A stretch of 17,793 bases of DNA from Candidatus Nitrosopumilus sp. (GTDB lineage Archaea > Thermoproteota > Nitrososphaeria > Nitrososphaerales > Nitrosopumilaceae). Below the pieces are notes generated by a model that did not search any database, was not told the origin of the DNA, and saw only the letters and a list, made by a program, of their open reading frames with translations. Both the position numbers and the translations under genes were made by a program. The stretch lies in the NCBI GenBank assembly GCA_029880665.1, contig JAOUNZ010000006.1, positions 1-17,793 of the forward strand, written 5' to 3'. This document shows positions 1 through 7,263 of this stretch, piece by piece. Every line of letters starts with the position of its first letter. Within the stretch, counting starts at the first letter, position 1.

Positions 1-1369
1 CAGCAGTACCAGTCCAAGCACCAATACCATCTCCAGTATCCCAAATATGTGGACTTGCAAGTGTACCAACAAGAATAGTACCTGTCAAACCGCCCATTCC
101 ATGAACTCCCCATACATCTAACGCATCATCCCATTTTCTAGCATTCTTGAAAGCAACAGCACCATAACACACTGCACCAGCAGCAATCCCAATAATCAGT
201 GCACCCATTGGACCCACCCAGCCAGATGCAGGTGTGATGGTTCCTAATCCAGCAATAGTTCCAGTAGCAGCACCAACTATACTTGGTTTTCCAGTATGAG
301 CCCAACTAAGTAATACCCAAGTTACAGTACCCATTCCAGCAGCTATATTGGTAGCCATCCAAGCACTAACAGTTATACCATCAACCATAACTTCGCTTCC
401 AGGATTAAATCCGAACCAACCAAACCACAAAATACCAGCACCTAATACGACCATTGGGACATTATGTGGCTCCATTGGTAATTTTCCAAGCCCCATTCTT
501 CTTCCCAAAACAAGCGCTGCAGCTAGTGCTGCAAACCCAGCAGTTATGTGGACAACTGCACCTCCGGCGAAATCAAGTACAAAACTAGGTGAGAGTGATG
601 GATCTAGATCTAATGTGCCATCTGCCATAAATCCACCTCCCCATATCCAATGAGCAACAGGATAATAGACAAATGTAGACCAAACCACCACAAATATTAA
701 AACTGCACTTAATTTCATGCGGTCAACAACAGCGCCTATAATCAAAATAGGGGTGATAATTGCAAATGTTCCTTGAAATATTGCAAAAAGCATATGTGGA
801 ATAGTACCAGGCCAATCTTGGCTACATTGATCAGCATCAACCATTTGATTCATTTGGTATGCAGCTGATGTTGTATCATTACAATTGCCTACAGATCCTA
901 GTGGAGCATAATGAGAGACATTATTAAATCCAACATAATCAAGCGCGCCCATAAACGCATTACCTGATTCATAATTAGGTCCAAATGCCAAAGAATAACC
1001 AAATAGAAGCCACTGAACAGCAGCAATGCCCATTATAATTAAGACCATACCAAAAACGTTAACGGCATTCTTACTCCTAGCAAGACCACCATAAAATACC
1101 GCAACGCCAGGGCTCATCAAAAGTACCAAAGAAGTAGCAGTCAACATCCAGGCTGTATCACCAGTATCAATTCTACATGGTAACATGTTGCCATCTTCAC
1201 CAGGATACCAACATTCGTGTTGGTTGCCGGTATATATCCCAGAAGTTCCACGTACATAACCATCTAAACCATCCGAAGTAGATTGAGCATAAGCCTGAGT
1301 CATCGCAGCAACAGACACCATTGACACTATTGTAAACACCATAACAAGCAAAATTTTCTGCTTTTTCAT
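1..1369 (-). CDS. amt: Ammonium transporter (Amt/MEP/Rh family), C-terminus beyond window
   Basis: Integral membrane channel that moves ammonium/ammonia into the cell, the energy and nitrogen substrate of an ammonia oxidiser. The start at 1369 gives 456 residues in the window; the frame stays open at the window edge, so the C-terminus is missing. Residues 1-29 form a signal peptide ending in AYAQ. A Cys-containing extracytoplasmic stretch follows at about 30-70. The first channel helices carry the family motif FYGGLARSKN (92-101). A second loop at about 150-190 has two cysteines (C163, C182). The twin pore histidines are visible: H274 in DFAGGAVVHITAG and H423 in DVWGVHGMGG. A TATA-like TTATAAAC at 1391-1398 lies about 26 nt upstream, and a weak GGGTAGGAA precedes the ATG. 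Thaumarchaeota usually carry two Amt paralogues; which one this is cannot be decided here. Family assignment is very secure. Confidence 0.97.
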   Translation of the reverse strand, partial: MKKQKILLVMVFTIVSMVSVAAMTQAYAQSTSDGLDGYVRGTSGIYTGNQHECWYPGEDGNMLPCRIDTGDTAWMLTATSLVLLMSPGVAVFYGGLARSKNAVNVFGMVLIIMGIAAVQWLLFGYSLAFGPNYESGNAFMGALDYVGFNNVSHYAPLGSVGNCNDTTSAAYQMNQMVDADQCSQDWPGTIPHMLFAIFQGTFAIITPILIIGAVVDRMKLSAVLIFVVVWSTFVYYPVAHWIWGGGFMADGTLDLDPSLSPSFVLDFAGGAVVHITAGFAALAAALVLGRRMGLGKLPMEPHNVPMVVLGAGILWFGWFGFNPGSEVMVDGITVSAWMATNIAAGMGTVTWVLLSWAHTGKPSIVGAATGTIAGLGTITPASGWVGPMGALIIGIAAGAVCYGAVAFKNARKWDDALDVWGVHGMGGLTGTILVGTLASPHIWDTGDGIGAWTGTA

Positions 1370-1390
1370 TTCCTACCCTAAAAATAAATT

Positions 1391-1398
1391 GTTTATAA
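1391..1398 (-). promoter_or_regulatory. TATA-like element of amt
   Basis: On the minus strand TTATAAAC is centred about 26 nt before the amt ATG at 1369, the spacing expected if transcription starts at or next to the start codon. Confidence 0.5.
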
Positions 1399-1423
1399 GA
1401 ATATATTATTTTTTTAAAAAAAA

Positions 1424-1438
1424 TACATTATTAATGTA
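1424..1438. promoter_or_regulatory. Perfect inverted repeat upstream of amt (candidate operator)
   Basis: TACATTA-T-TAATGTA is a perfect 7-bp-arm palindrome with a 1-nt spacer. It lies 55 bp upstream of the amt start and about 50-100 bp upstream of the possible starts of the divergent 212-aa gene. It abuts an A/T palindrome at 1408-1424 (a T7 run followed by an A8 run). Position and symmetry suit a regulator site upstream of the amt TATA box; the regulator is unknown. AT-rich DNA makes short palindromes common, so this is tentative. Confidence 0.4.
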
Positions 1439-1489
1439 AATTGAATTTTCTATAGATTAATATCTGCAAAAGATAGATGAGAATCGATT

Positions 1490-2128
1490 TTGTCAAAAAT
1501 ATCTCTATTTGATACATTTAAGATGACAAATCAACTAACAGGTAAAGCAAAAAGACAAAGAAAGATAATTGAAATAATTTGGACCACACAAAATTTTAAA
1601 CAGCGAACAAAAGTTGAGATTGCAAAGAAAATCAGCATAGAGGCCAAACAGTCTTGGAAAAATATATATTCTGGAGTTTATGACGATATTGAAAAAAATT
1701 TGCTACCTCAAAGAATAATTGAAATGGATGGAAAAATTCCAGTTAAAAGGGGACCGCGTCTGCTACAGAATGAAGGAACAGGATATTACAGATTAACCAA
1801 TACAGGCATATTGTTATTATTTTGTATAGGACATACTAAGGTAGAGATAGATTTTATTAAATTCACACATCAGCGTGATTTGGGAGAAAGATTGAACGGG
1901 CTGTACCAAATTAGCCCTTCTTTGTGTTTTTTGTTATTAGAAAAATATGTATCTGTACGTTGTATAAAAGGAGAAAATATAGTACCAATAACGTTAGAAG
2001 GTATAAGTGAAACGACAAAATTTACACTAAAATGTGATGTAGAGTTTATAAAATCAATGTTATCATGTAGCAAAGACGATCAAAGAAAAATATTGATGAT
2101 TTTGTCGGATATAGAGCATAAACATTAA
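1490..2128 (+). CDS. Hypothetical protein, 212 aa, possible winged-helix N-terminus
   Basis: I do not recognise this protein. It is soluble, Lys/Ile-rich and has no signal peptide or clear membrane helix. Residues about 20-60 (KRQRKIIEIIW then KVEIAKKI) look like a basic helical segment such as a winged-helix DNA-binding region. GYYRLTNTGILLLF at about 98-111 resembles the end of a wing followed by a helix, as in archaeal transcription-factor-like proteins, but this is only pattern resemblance. The start is uncertain: the TTG at 1490 has a TATA-like TTAATAT about 30 nt upstream (1457-1463), while an ATG at 1523 would shorten the product by 11 residues. It is divergent from amt and 26 nt upstream of the ATPase subunit gene, so it may be co-transcribed with it. 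Confidence 0.75.
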   Translation: MSKISLFDTFKMTNQLTGKAKRQRKIIEIIWTTQNFKQRTKVEIAKKISIEAKQSWKNIYSGVYDDIEKNLLPQRIIEMDGKIPVKRGPRLLQNEGTGYYRLTNTGILLLFCIGHTKVEIDFIKFTHQRDLGERLNGLYQISPSLCFLLLEKYVSVRCIKGENIVPITLEGISETTKFTLKCDVEFIKSMLSCSKDDQRKILMILSDIEHKH

Positions 2129-2154
2129 AATCTATTAGATCTTACTTTTACCAC

Positions 2155-3192
2155 ATGGGCGGATCAAAAAATGTCTTTGCATCGGTTAAAGCATATAGTA
2201 AGAGAGGTAAGTTATTAACAAAAACTGATTTTCAGACATTGGCTGAATCCAGAGATTTAGAAGAATTAATGACCAGAATCAAAAATACGGTTTATGTTGA
2301 TGCTGTTTCAGATGTTCAAAAACCATATACTTCACAAAATATCGAGTCATCTCTGAGAAGCAAGTTAGCAGACATTCATTATTCTATTGCAAGGACTACA
2401 GGAAATTCAGGTGTGTTGGACGCATATTATATGAAATTCATCATAACAAATCTCAAATTAATTTTAAAGGGCAAAGTATTAGGTAAATCTCAAGAGGATC
2501 TTGAGACTCACGTAAATCTTCATGCTGAAGAATTAATCAAACAAAGAGACATTGTGATAAAAGCACTAGTTACAAAAGATCTTGAAGAGTCCGTTGCAAG
2601 TTTGAATTCAGTCCAATTTGGAGAGGACATTGTAAAAGCAGCAGCATTATACAATGAAAAAAAGAACTTGCAGATATTTGACACATATTTTGATAAAATT
2701 TTTTATCAACATCTTGCTGGTGCAATGAAAAAGTATTCGGATAAAGAGGCAACAAAATTAGTTTCAATGGACATTGACTTTTATAACATTTTAAGTGTGA
2801 TAAGAGGAAAATTCTGGAAATTGCAGGAAGAGCAAATCCAAGATTTGATTATTGGGACTAACCCTTTTGCAAGAGAATTACTAAATAGAATGATAACAGC
2901 ATCTACAATAAGAGATGCGTTTAATGAATTATCCAATACAAAATATAAGAATTTAGTTCCGCAAGCAGAAAATGAATTGGATGCAATAGCAGAATTCGAA
3001 AGAGAGTTCGAGATAGCAATATACAGTTCATCACTAAGATCATTCACAAAGATGTTTAGTTTTGCAACAATTATTGGGATTATCAAGTTGACTTCATTTG
3101 AAGTTAGAAATCTAGCCGCTATTGCTTTTGCAGTTGAACAAAAGATATCAACTGAAGTTACCATGTCAAAATTAATCCTACAAGAAGAATAG
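2155..3192 (+). CDS. atpC: V/A-type ATP synthase subunit C (subunit d / AC39 family)
   Basis: Central-stalk subunit that couples the rotor ring to the V1/A1 head of the archaeal ATP synthase. The 345-residue all-helical protein matches the usual family length (about 330-360). It begins with KNVFASVKAYSKRGKLLT and contains the repeated helical pattern of the family: DAYYMKFIITNLKLILKG (about 89-106), DIDFYNILSVIRGKFW and, near the C-terminus, FEVRNLAAIAFAVEQK, which resembles the conserved segment E.rNlr.i......g. The ATG at 2155 is the only reasonable start. No other ATPase subunit gene is in the window, so this subunit is detached from the main operon or sits at its far end. The 78-aa membrane gene follows after 8 nt and is probably co-transcribed. 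Confidence 0.85.
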   Translation: MGGSKNVFASVKAYSKRGKLLTKTDFQTLAESRDLEELMTRIKNTVYVDAVSDVQKPYTSQNIESSLRSKLADIHYSIARTTGNSGVLDAYYMKFIITNLKLILKGKVLGKSQEDLETHVNLHAEELIKQRDIVIKALVTKDLEESVASLNSVQFGEDIVKAAALYNEKKNLQIFDTYFDKIFYQHLAGAMKKYSDKEATKLVSMDIDFYNILSVIRGKFWKLQEEQIQDLIIGTNPFARELLNRMITASTIRDAFNELSNTKYKNLVPQAENELDAIAEFEREFEIAIYSSSLRSFTKMFSFATIIGIIKLTSFEVRNLAAIAFAVEQKISTEVTMSKLILQEE

Positions 3193-3200
3193 GAATTGTA

Positions 3201-3437
3201 ATGATTGGTTTTCCAAAGAAAAAAACTCAAGTTTCTGCAGAAGTTTTAATTAGATTTATCTGGGTTAGCTCGTTTCTAGCCATGATTTTTACTCTTCCTC
3301 CTTTAGGACTGTTCTTAGGGTTTTATTTTTTAACGGGTGAACTGGTTCTTGGAGCAGCTATAGGTTTTGGACTTCATTTCGTCATTCTAGCTTTTTCAGG
3401 AAGGATTTCAAAAATTATAACTCAATTCATGAGCTAA
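3201..3437 (+). CDS. Small two-helix membrane protein, 78 aa
   Basis: No family recognised. A charged N-terminus (MIGFPKKKTQ) is followed by two strongly hydrophobic segments, at about residues 15-45 (FIWVSSFLAMIFTLPPLGLF and on) and 47-67 (LVLGAAIGFGLHFVILAF). The C-terminus is short and weakly basic. It starts 8 nt after the ATPase subunit C stop, with AGGA about 8 nt before the ATG, so translational coupling is likely. By position it could be an accessory or assembly factor for the ATP synthase membrane sector, but only context supports this. Confidence 0.75.
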   Translation: MIGFPKKKTQVSAEVLIRFIWVSSFLAMIFTLPPLGLFLGFYFLTGELVLGAAIGFGLHFVILAFSGRISKIITQFMS

Positions 3438-3467
3438 AATATAAGTTAACATGGGAAATGGTTCATT

Positions 3468-4115
3468 ATGATGGGTGATAGAGATTTTCGAACTATTATT
3501 AAAAACACTATTGGATCAATTGGAAGAGAATTTGAGATCCACATAGATTCAAAAGATATTCAGACTATTCATCTTCAAGAAGTGGTTCAGTGTCTAAGGC
3601 GTTCCTATTATAACAGAATTGAACCTCAAGAGATCGAGAGCAGTGGGTTTAATGATCTTCTCTCAGGGTTACTAAGAAAATTACAATATGGCAGTGAGCC
3701 AAAAGAATTTCCCATAAATGACATAAATCTAAGAAGCCAGGCAGATATGGTAGCAGATGATTCTATTCTTCTATTCAGGACAGCACCAAGTGAATTAGAG
3801 AGTCCTCATGCAAATGATGTTCTATATCTTAATGCATGCATGTGGATATATGATAAATCAGATGGCATTATTATTTACATTACAGGTGACAGAAAAGAAA
3901 CAACGTTCTCAATGACACGTAACAAGAAAATGTTTGAAGAGGTAATTAGAAGAGTCAAAATATTGAATGATCTTCTAAAAGAACAAAAAACGCCAATCTT
4001 GGAACCATCAGCTGATTGTTCTGATTGTCAGTATTTTGAAAGATGTTTCATGAAGAAAGTAAACACTAAACAGTTATCGCTTGCCGAGATGCTAGGTTTG
4101 AGTAAGAAAAACTAA
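3468..4115 (+). CDS. Cas4/Dna2-like PD-(D/E)XK-fold protein with four-cysteine Fe-S signature, catalytic motif eroded
   Basis: The 215-residue protein has the layout of the Cas4/RecB-like family. A lone N-terminal cysteine sits in QCLRRSYY (C42), and a C-terminal CSDCQYFERC cluster (C184, C187, C193) supplies the other three ligands of a probable [4Fe-4S] cluster. Between them, D93 (SQAD) fits the metal-binding aspartate. The strand that should carry ExK reads ILLFRTA (100-106), so Glu and Lys appear replaced by Leu102 and Arg104, and the usual downstream QxxxY motif is also not clear. Active Cas4/Dna2 enzymes are Fe-S exonucleases acting on single-stranded ends; this copy may bind DNA without cutting. 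ATG is doubled at 3468/3471. No adaptation genes adjoin it, although a cas1 remnant lies 3.8 kb away among unrelated genes. Fold assignment is fairly sure; activity is not. Confidence 0.75.
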   Translation: MMGDRDFRTIIKNTIGSIGREFEIHIDSKDIQTIHLQEVVQCLRRSYYNRIEPQEIESSGFNDLLSGLLRKLQYGSEPKEFPINDINLRSQADMVADDSILLFRTAPSELESPHANDVLYLNACMWIYDKSDGIIIYITGDRKETTFSMTRNKKMFEEVIRRVKILNDLLKEQKTPILEPSADCSDCQYFERCFMKKVNTKQLSLAEMLGLSKKN

Positions 4116-4137
4116 TTTAGATAGATGAAAAATACCA

Positions 4138-4155
4138 TAAAGGAACAATTCTTTA
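4138..4155. terminator. Possible bidirectional terminator hairpin
   Basis: TAAAGGA-ACAA-TTCTTTA can form a 7-bp stem (one G-U pair) with a 4-nt loop. It lies between the convergent Cas4-like gene (stop at 4115) and the 36-aa gene (stop at 4157). On the minus strand it is followed by a T-rich run ending at about 4128. Archaeal termination depends mainly on T-tracts, so the hairpin may be incidental. Confidence 0.3.
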
Positions 4156-4156
4156 T

Positions 4157-4267
4157 TTAATCTAGTGGCTCTGGATGTCCTTTGCCACGAAGAGCGAAAA
4201 CTACTACCGCCAGTGCAATTGCTACCCCAGCTGCTGCTCCAAATGCTGCCATACTTGCTTCTGCCAT
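4157..4267 (-). CDS. 36-aa single-helix membrane microprotein
   Basis: The reading frame encodes 36 residues. It starts MAEASMAAFGAAAG and runs into an Ala/Val-rich helix (VAIALAVVVFAL, residues 15-26), followed by a basic turn (RGKG) and an acidic tail PEPLD. This is the pattern of a single-pass membrane peptide with N-out/C-in polarity. It has its own promoter: TTATAAAA at 4292-4299 is centred 28 nt before the ATG, right for a leaderless transcript, and no Shine-Dalgarno is seen. This well-placed promoter plus the biased composition is the reason for calling it a gene. Function is unknown; it might be a small subunit or regulator of a membrane complex. It is easily missed by gene finders because of its length. 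Confidence 0.7.
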   Translation of the reverse strand: MAEASMAAFGAAAGVAIALAVVVFALRGKGHPEPLD

Positions 4268-4291
4268 TTGATAAAAAAATATCTTACGGCC

Positions 4292-4299
4292 TTTTATAA
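4292..4299 (-). promoter_or_regulatory. TATA box of the 36-aa gene
   Basis: TTATAAAA on the minus strand is centred about 28 nt upstream of the ATG at 4267, the expected archaeal TATA-to-start distance for a leaderless message. Confidence 0.55.
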
Positions 4300-4366
4300 C
4301 TTTGCTAATATTCTTTGCCTAAAAACAGATTATCATAGTTTTATCATTTTGTGATACAATATCAAT

Positions 4367-4921
4367 TCATTTGGTGAACTCAAAGTGAAGTGTATTTTCT
4401 TGTCCGCTGGTCATGGAGCTCAAATTGTAAAATAAATCGCCAGATACTTTCCAAGATGGATTATCACCTTTTAGAATAGCCCATAGCTCAGGAGTATTTT
4501 CAGATCCTTTCAATGCAATAGTATCTTTTAGAATGATTGAGTTCTCACCAAGAAGAGTGTAGTAGTTTGATCCAAACTCAACCATCCCTTCAGGCCTACT
4601 ACCTATCCCGCCTCCAGAAATTTGTTCAGAATCAGAATAATTTGTTTCAAACAATTGGTAGTCCATCATTTGGACAATAACAGCACGTGGGTTAGGATTA
4701 GAGACTTTAAACGCAATATTAATTTCGGCATTTCTTTCTGAAATTTTTTCAACAGAGATGTTCTCTAATTCGATCTGAAGGGGCTTTGCTTCCATACTGC
4801 CTTGAATGAGAGCAGTATCTTCTTGAGAAGGTATAACTGTTGTAGGTCCTACCAAAAGAATTCCACCTAAAATCATAGCTAGTCCCGCCACAGCGGCACC
4901 TACGAAGATTTTAGGATTCAC
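4367..4921 (-). CDS. LEA14/WHy-domain-like membrane-anchored protein
   Basis: The 184-residue protein has one N-terminal membrane segment (about residues 5-25, FVGAAVAGLAMILGGILLVG) acting as signal anchor. An extracytoplasmic beta-rich domain follows. The stretch QIELENISVEKISERNAEIN (49-68) and then FKVSNPNPRAVIV (71-83) match the WHy/LEA_2 fold, where NPNP marks the turn after the second strand. Such proteins are linked to desiccation and stress in plants and are common, with unknown role, in archaea. The start is a GTG at 4921. It is divergent from the 116-aa gene; the 69-bp gap holds a perfect inverted repeat that could regulate both. The family is fairly clear; the role is unknown. Confidence 0.78.
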   Translation of the reverse strand: MNPKIFVGAAVAGLAMILGGILLVGPTTVIPSQEDTALIQGSMEAKPLQIELENISVEKISERNAEINIAFKVSNPNPRAVIVQMMDYQLFETNYSDSEQISGGGIGSRPEGMVEFGSNYYTLLGENSIILKDTIALKGSENTPELWAILKGDNPSWKVSGDLFYNLSSMTSGQENTLHFEFTK

Positions 4922-4942
4922 AGTTTTTCACATCGTTTAGAC

Positions 4943-4959
4943 ATCTTAAATGTTAAGAT
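4943..4959. promoter_or_regulatory. Perfect inverted repeat between divergent genes (candidate operator)
   Basis: ATCTTAA-ATG-TTAAGAT has 7-bp perfect arms around a 3-nt spacer. It is 22 nt upstream of the GTG at 4921 and just upstream of a TATA-like TTATTATAT (4962-4970) that serves the 116-aa gene. A regulator bound here could affect both promoters. Confidence 0.45.
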
Positions 4960-4990
4960 AGTTATTATATCATCGAAGGAAGAAAAAATC

Positions 4991-5341
4991 ATGCAATATT
5001 TTCAGGCAGTACAACAAGGAAAGCAGAGAGCAAGTAAATCACAGATGAGGATGTTTGAGGTTGCTGGATTTGGGATGCTGACTTTGACAACCAAGAAAAT
5101 TAACGGTGTATTTTATCCAGTGGGGGAAGAAGAATTTGCTGCAGTGATTATTTCTGAAGGTGGGTATGTAGTGGTGATTGTGGATAAGGATGGGTTTACA
5201 AAGGCCCAGTCAAAGACAGTAGAAAAAGAAGCAGCCATGTCAATTTTTAAAAAACTACGGGAGTCAGGAATTGACGAATATTCAGAAAAAGAGATTCAGA
5301 TTTGGTCTGAGACAAGACCGATCATACAGAACAAAATTTAA
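4991..5341 (+). CDS. Hypothetical protein, 116 aa
   Basis: Not recognised. It is a soluble, mixed alpha/beta small protein. A basic N-terminal helix (QQGKQRASKSQMRMF) precedes beta strands at FGMLTLTTKKINGVFYPV and AAVIISEGGYVVVIVDKDG, and a helix at KTVEKEAAMSIFKKLRESG closes the domain. There is no signal peptide, no membrane helix and no metal-binding motif. Both a purine-rich AAGGAAG about 8 nt upstream and a TATA-like element about 25 nt upstream support the ATG at 4991. It converges on UMP kinase with a 6-nt gap. The compact fold and good promoter make it a real gene; nothing points to a function. Confidence 0.75.
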   Translation: MQYFQAVQQGKQRASKSQMRMFEVAGFGMLTLTTKKINGVFYPVGEEEFAAVIISEGGYVVVIVDKDGFTKAQSKTVEKEAAMSIFKKLRESGIDEYSEKEIQIWSETRPIIQNKI

Positions 5342-5347
5342 GACGAG

Positions 5348-6031
5348 TTATTTTGAAGGCAGTATGATTTCAGTGCCCACATCTGCGCCTTTAATGGCTT
5401 TTTCAATAATTTTGGGTTCGGCCTTTAGTATTCTTGTTTTAATTTTGGACCGCTCTATGATTTTTAGGGCAACAATATCCATCAAGTCATAGCCTCCCGC
5501 TATGGAATCTTCATGAATTAGCATATTTTTCAGATTTTTAAGATCAATTCGCTTGAATTTTTTAGCTTTTTTGAATTTGTTAGGATCCATATCATAAACT
5601 CCATCTACATCAGTAGCATTAAGAAATTGTTCGGCATGTATTTTTTCGGCAATCAAAGCTGCAGTACCATTGGTGCTTTGACCCGGATGCAGGCCACCGG
5701 CCACAACAATCAATCCATCATCTACAGCATGCCTGACTTCTTGTAGAGTAGTTGGTGGGTGTGAGTATGCCTTCGTTTTTAGCGCATAAATCAATAGTTT
5801 TGCATTAAGCCTGGATATTTCAATTCCCAATTCATCAAGCGTTGATTCATCTGCTCCAGAAGATCTCGCATGTGAAATATAATGTCGTGCAATGTTTCCG
5901 CCACCGGCTATGACAATTGGTTGGCAGATTTTGCTGATTCTTACTAAAAATTCCGCATAGTCTTTTAGCACTCTGACATTGTCCATGGCAAAAATTTTAC
6001 CAGACAGTTTGATGACAATTCGTTTTTTCAT
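5348..6031 (-). CDS. pyrH: Uridylate kinase (UMP kinase), archaeal type
   Basis: Phosphorylates UMP to UDP with ATP in pyrimidine nucleotide synthesis; a member of the amino-acid-kinase fold, not the NMP-kinase fold. The 227 residues match archaeal PyrH. Visible motifs are IVIKLSGK (5-12, phosphate-binding loop), IAGGGNIAR (41-49), AGGLHPGQSTNGTAALIAEK (111-130, UMP-binding/active-site loop) and NATDVDGVYDMDP (138-150, nucleotide-binding loop). Its ATG overlaps the upstream HD-protein stop as ATGA, so it is the third gene of a translationally coupled operon with the HD phosphohydrolase and dTMP kinase. Its stop is 6 nt from that of the convergent 116-aa gene. Confidence 0.95.
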   Translation of the reverse strand: MKKRIVIKLSGKIFAMDNVRVLKDYAEFLVRISKICQPIVIAGGGNIARHYISHARSSGADESTLDELGIEISRLNAKLLIYALKTKAYSHPPTTLQEVRHAVDDGLIVVAGGLHPGQSTNGTAALIAEKIHAEQFLNATDVDGVYDMDPNKFKKAKKFKRIDLKNLKNMLIHEDSIAGGYDLMDIVALKIIERSKIKTRILKAEPKIIEKAIKGADVGTEIILPSK

Positions 6032-7263
6032 TTTAGTTCACCTAAGACTGATTTTGCGGCAATTTCAACTTTTTTTCTGTTGTTTTGATGGGTGTAGATT
6101 CTAAGAATATTCATAAAACCAAAAATAGCTGAGACCACAGGAATTTCCGAAATAGGCATCTCTTTTGCAGAAGATTTTCCGTTCTCGTTGGTGATCAAAA
6201 TTATAGATTTAGACTCGTTTTTAGATGGTGCAAGAGGAATTGATGGAGTGAAAGAGCTGTCTACAAAGATTTCACTTTCGTCAACTTTTGATTTTTTAGA
6301 GATTTCATTTCTTAATTCATCAGTACGTATTTTTTTCAAGTTGTTTTGATTGGTCAGTATACGCTCATAGACACATTTTAACAATTTTCTGTTTTGGTAG
6401 TCTTGTGCAAGCTGTCTGGCACGTTTTAATTTTGAGGATTCTGATGAGAGCAGAGATGATAAAACATACTCGTCTGTGAGCTTCACAAACTCATTCAGGT
6501 TGAAAGTTGTAAATCCAAATTCATCATCAGCCAGCCTTAATGCCTCAATAAGCATTACTTCGGCCGCACGCACGGTTTTATGAAAATATACTGCTTTGAA
6601 CATCTGATATCTGGAATGCATCATGGATTCAAATGAATACAATGCAGAGCGTTCCAAAGCCAGCTTCTTCTTGTATACATCAAGTGATTGTGTGATTCTT
6701 TTATGATCAATTTTGGCATGTTCGGCGCCAGTAAAATAACCATCCCTAAGTAAATAATCCATCATATCAGCACTAAGCGCACCTGAAATAATTTCATTCA
6801 TGTATTGGAATTTGGAATTGCCAAAAGCAATTTTTGTGATTAATTTTTTATCAAAACCGTTTTTTGATAAATTATCACCTATCTCAGAATTTAAAATTAT
6901 TTCTTTGCCAAAATTTTCATGTGAGATTTTTTTTTCTTGGATTATTTCTTCAAATAAATGAGAAAACGGTCCATGACCTATGTCATGTAAGAGACCTGCA
7001 AGTCGAAGAATTTCAATATCACCAGACCGTAAGATTCCTTTTTCATTTAGTGCATGGCCTGCTTGGCTTGCAATATGCATGACTCCTAGCGAATGCTCAA
7101 ATCGGGTATGTTGAGCGGCAGGATATGTCAAATGTGCGCCAGAAAGCTGCCTAATTCTCCTTAATCTCTGAAAAATAGGGTTGTCAATTATTGATAGCTC
7201 TTGTTCATAGACACGAATGAAATCATGTATTGGATCAATAATGTCCAGATAGATTTTTTTCAT
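6028..7263 (-). CDS. HD-domain phosphohydrolase (SAMHD1/dNTPase-like, COG1078)
   Basis: A 411-residue HD-superfamily metal-dependent phosphohydrolase of the family that includes SAMHD1 and the bacterial EF1143-type dNTP triphosphohydrolases. The N-terminus has DPIHDFIRV, and the HD core shows H57 (RFEHSLGVMH), H93-D94 (LLHDIGHGPFSH) and the distal acidic motif ADMMDYLLRDGYF (165-177), so the metal ligands are intact. The C-terminal 150 residues are less conserved. It probably hydrolyses dNTPs or related nucleotides, but the substrate cannot be read from sequence. The gene sits between dTMP kinase and UMP kinase, overlapping each by ATGA, which supports a role in controlling the pyrimidine/dNTP pool. 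Confidence 0.9.
   Translation of the reverse strand: MKKIYLDIIDPIHDFIRVYEQELSIIDNPIFQRLRRIRQLSGAHLTYPAAQHTRFEHSLGVMHIASQAGHALNEKGILRSGDIEILRLAGLLHDIGHGPFSHLFEEIIQEKKISHENFGKEIILNSEIGDNLSKNGFDKKLITKIAFGNSKFQYMNEIISGALSADMMDYLLRDGYFTGAEHAKIDHKRITQSLDVYKKKLALERSALYSFESMMHSRYQMFKAVYFHKTVRAAEVMLIEALRLADDEFGFTTFNLNEFVKLTDEYVLSSLLSSESSKLKRARQLAQDYQNRKLLKCVYERILTNQNNLKKIRTDELRNEISKKSKVDESEIFVDSSFTPSIPLAPSKNESKSIILITNENGKSSAKEMPISEIPVVSAIFGFMNILRIYTHQNNRKKVEIAAKSVLGELK

Noticed and set aside
348..653. Open frame of 101 codons on the + strand
   Set aside because: It is antisense to the amt gene, whose protein motifs are unmistakable; its Pro/Asn/Ser-rich product is a shadow.
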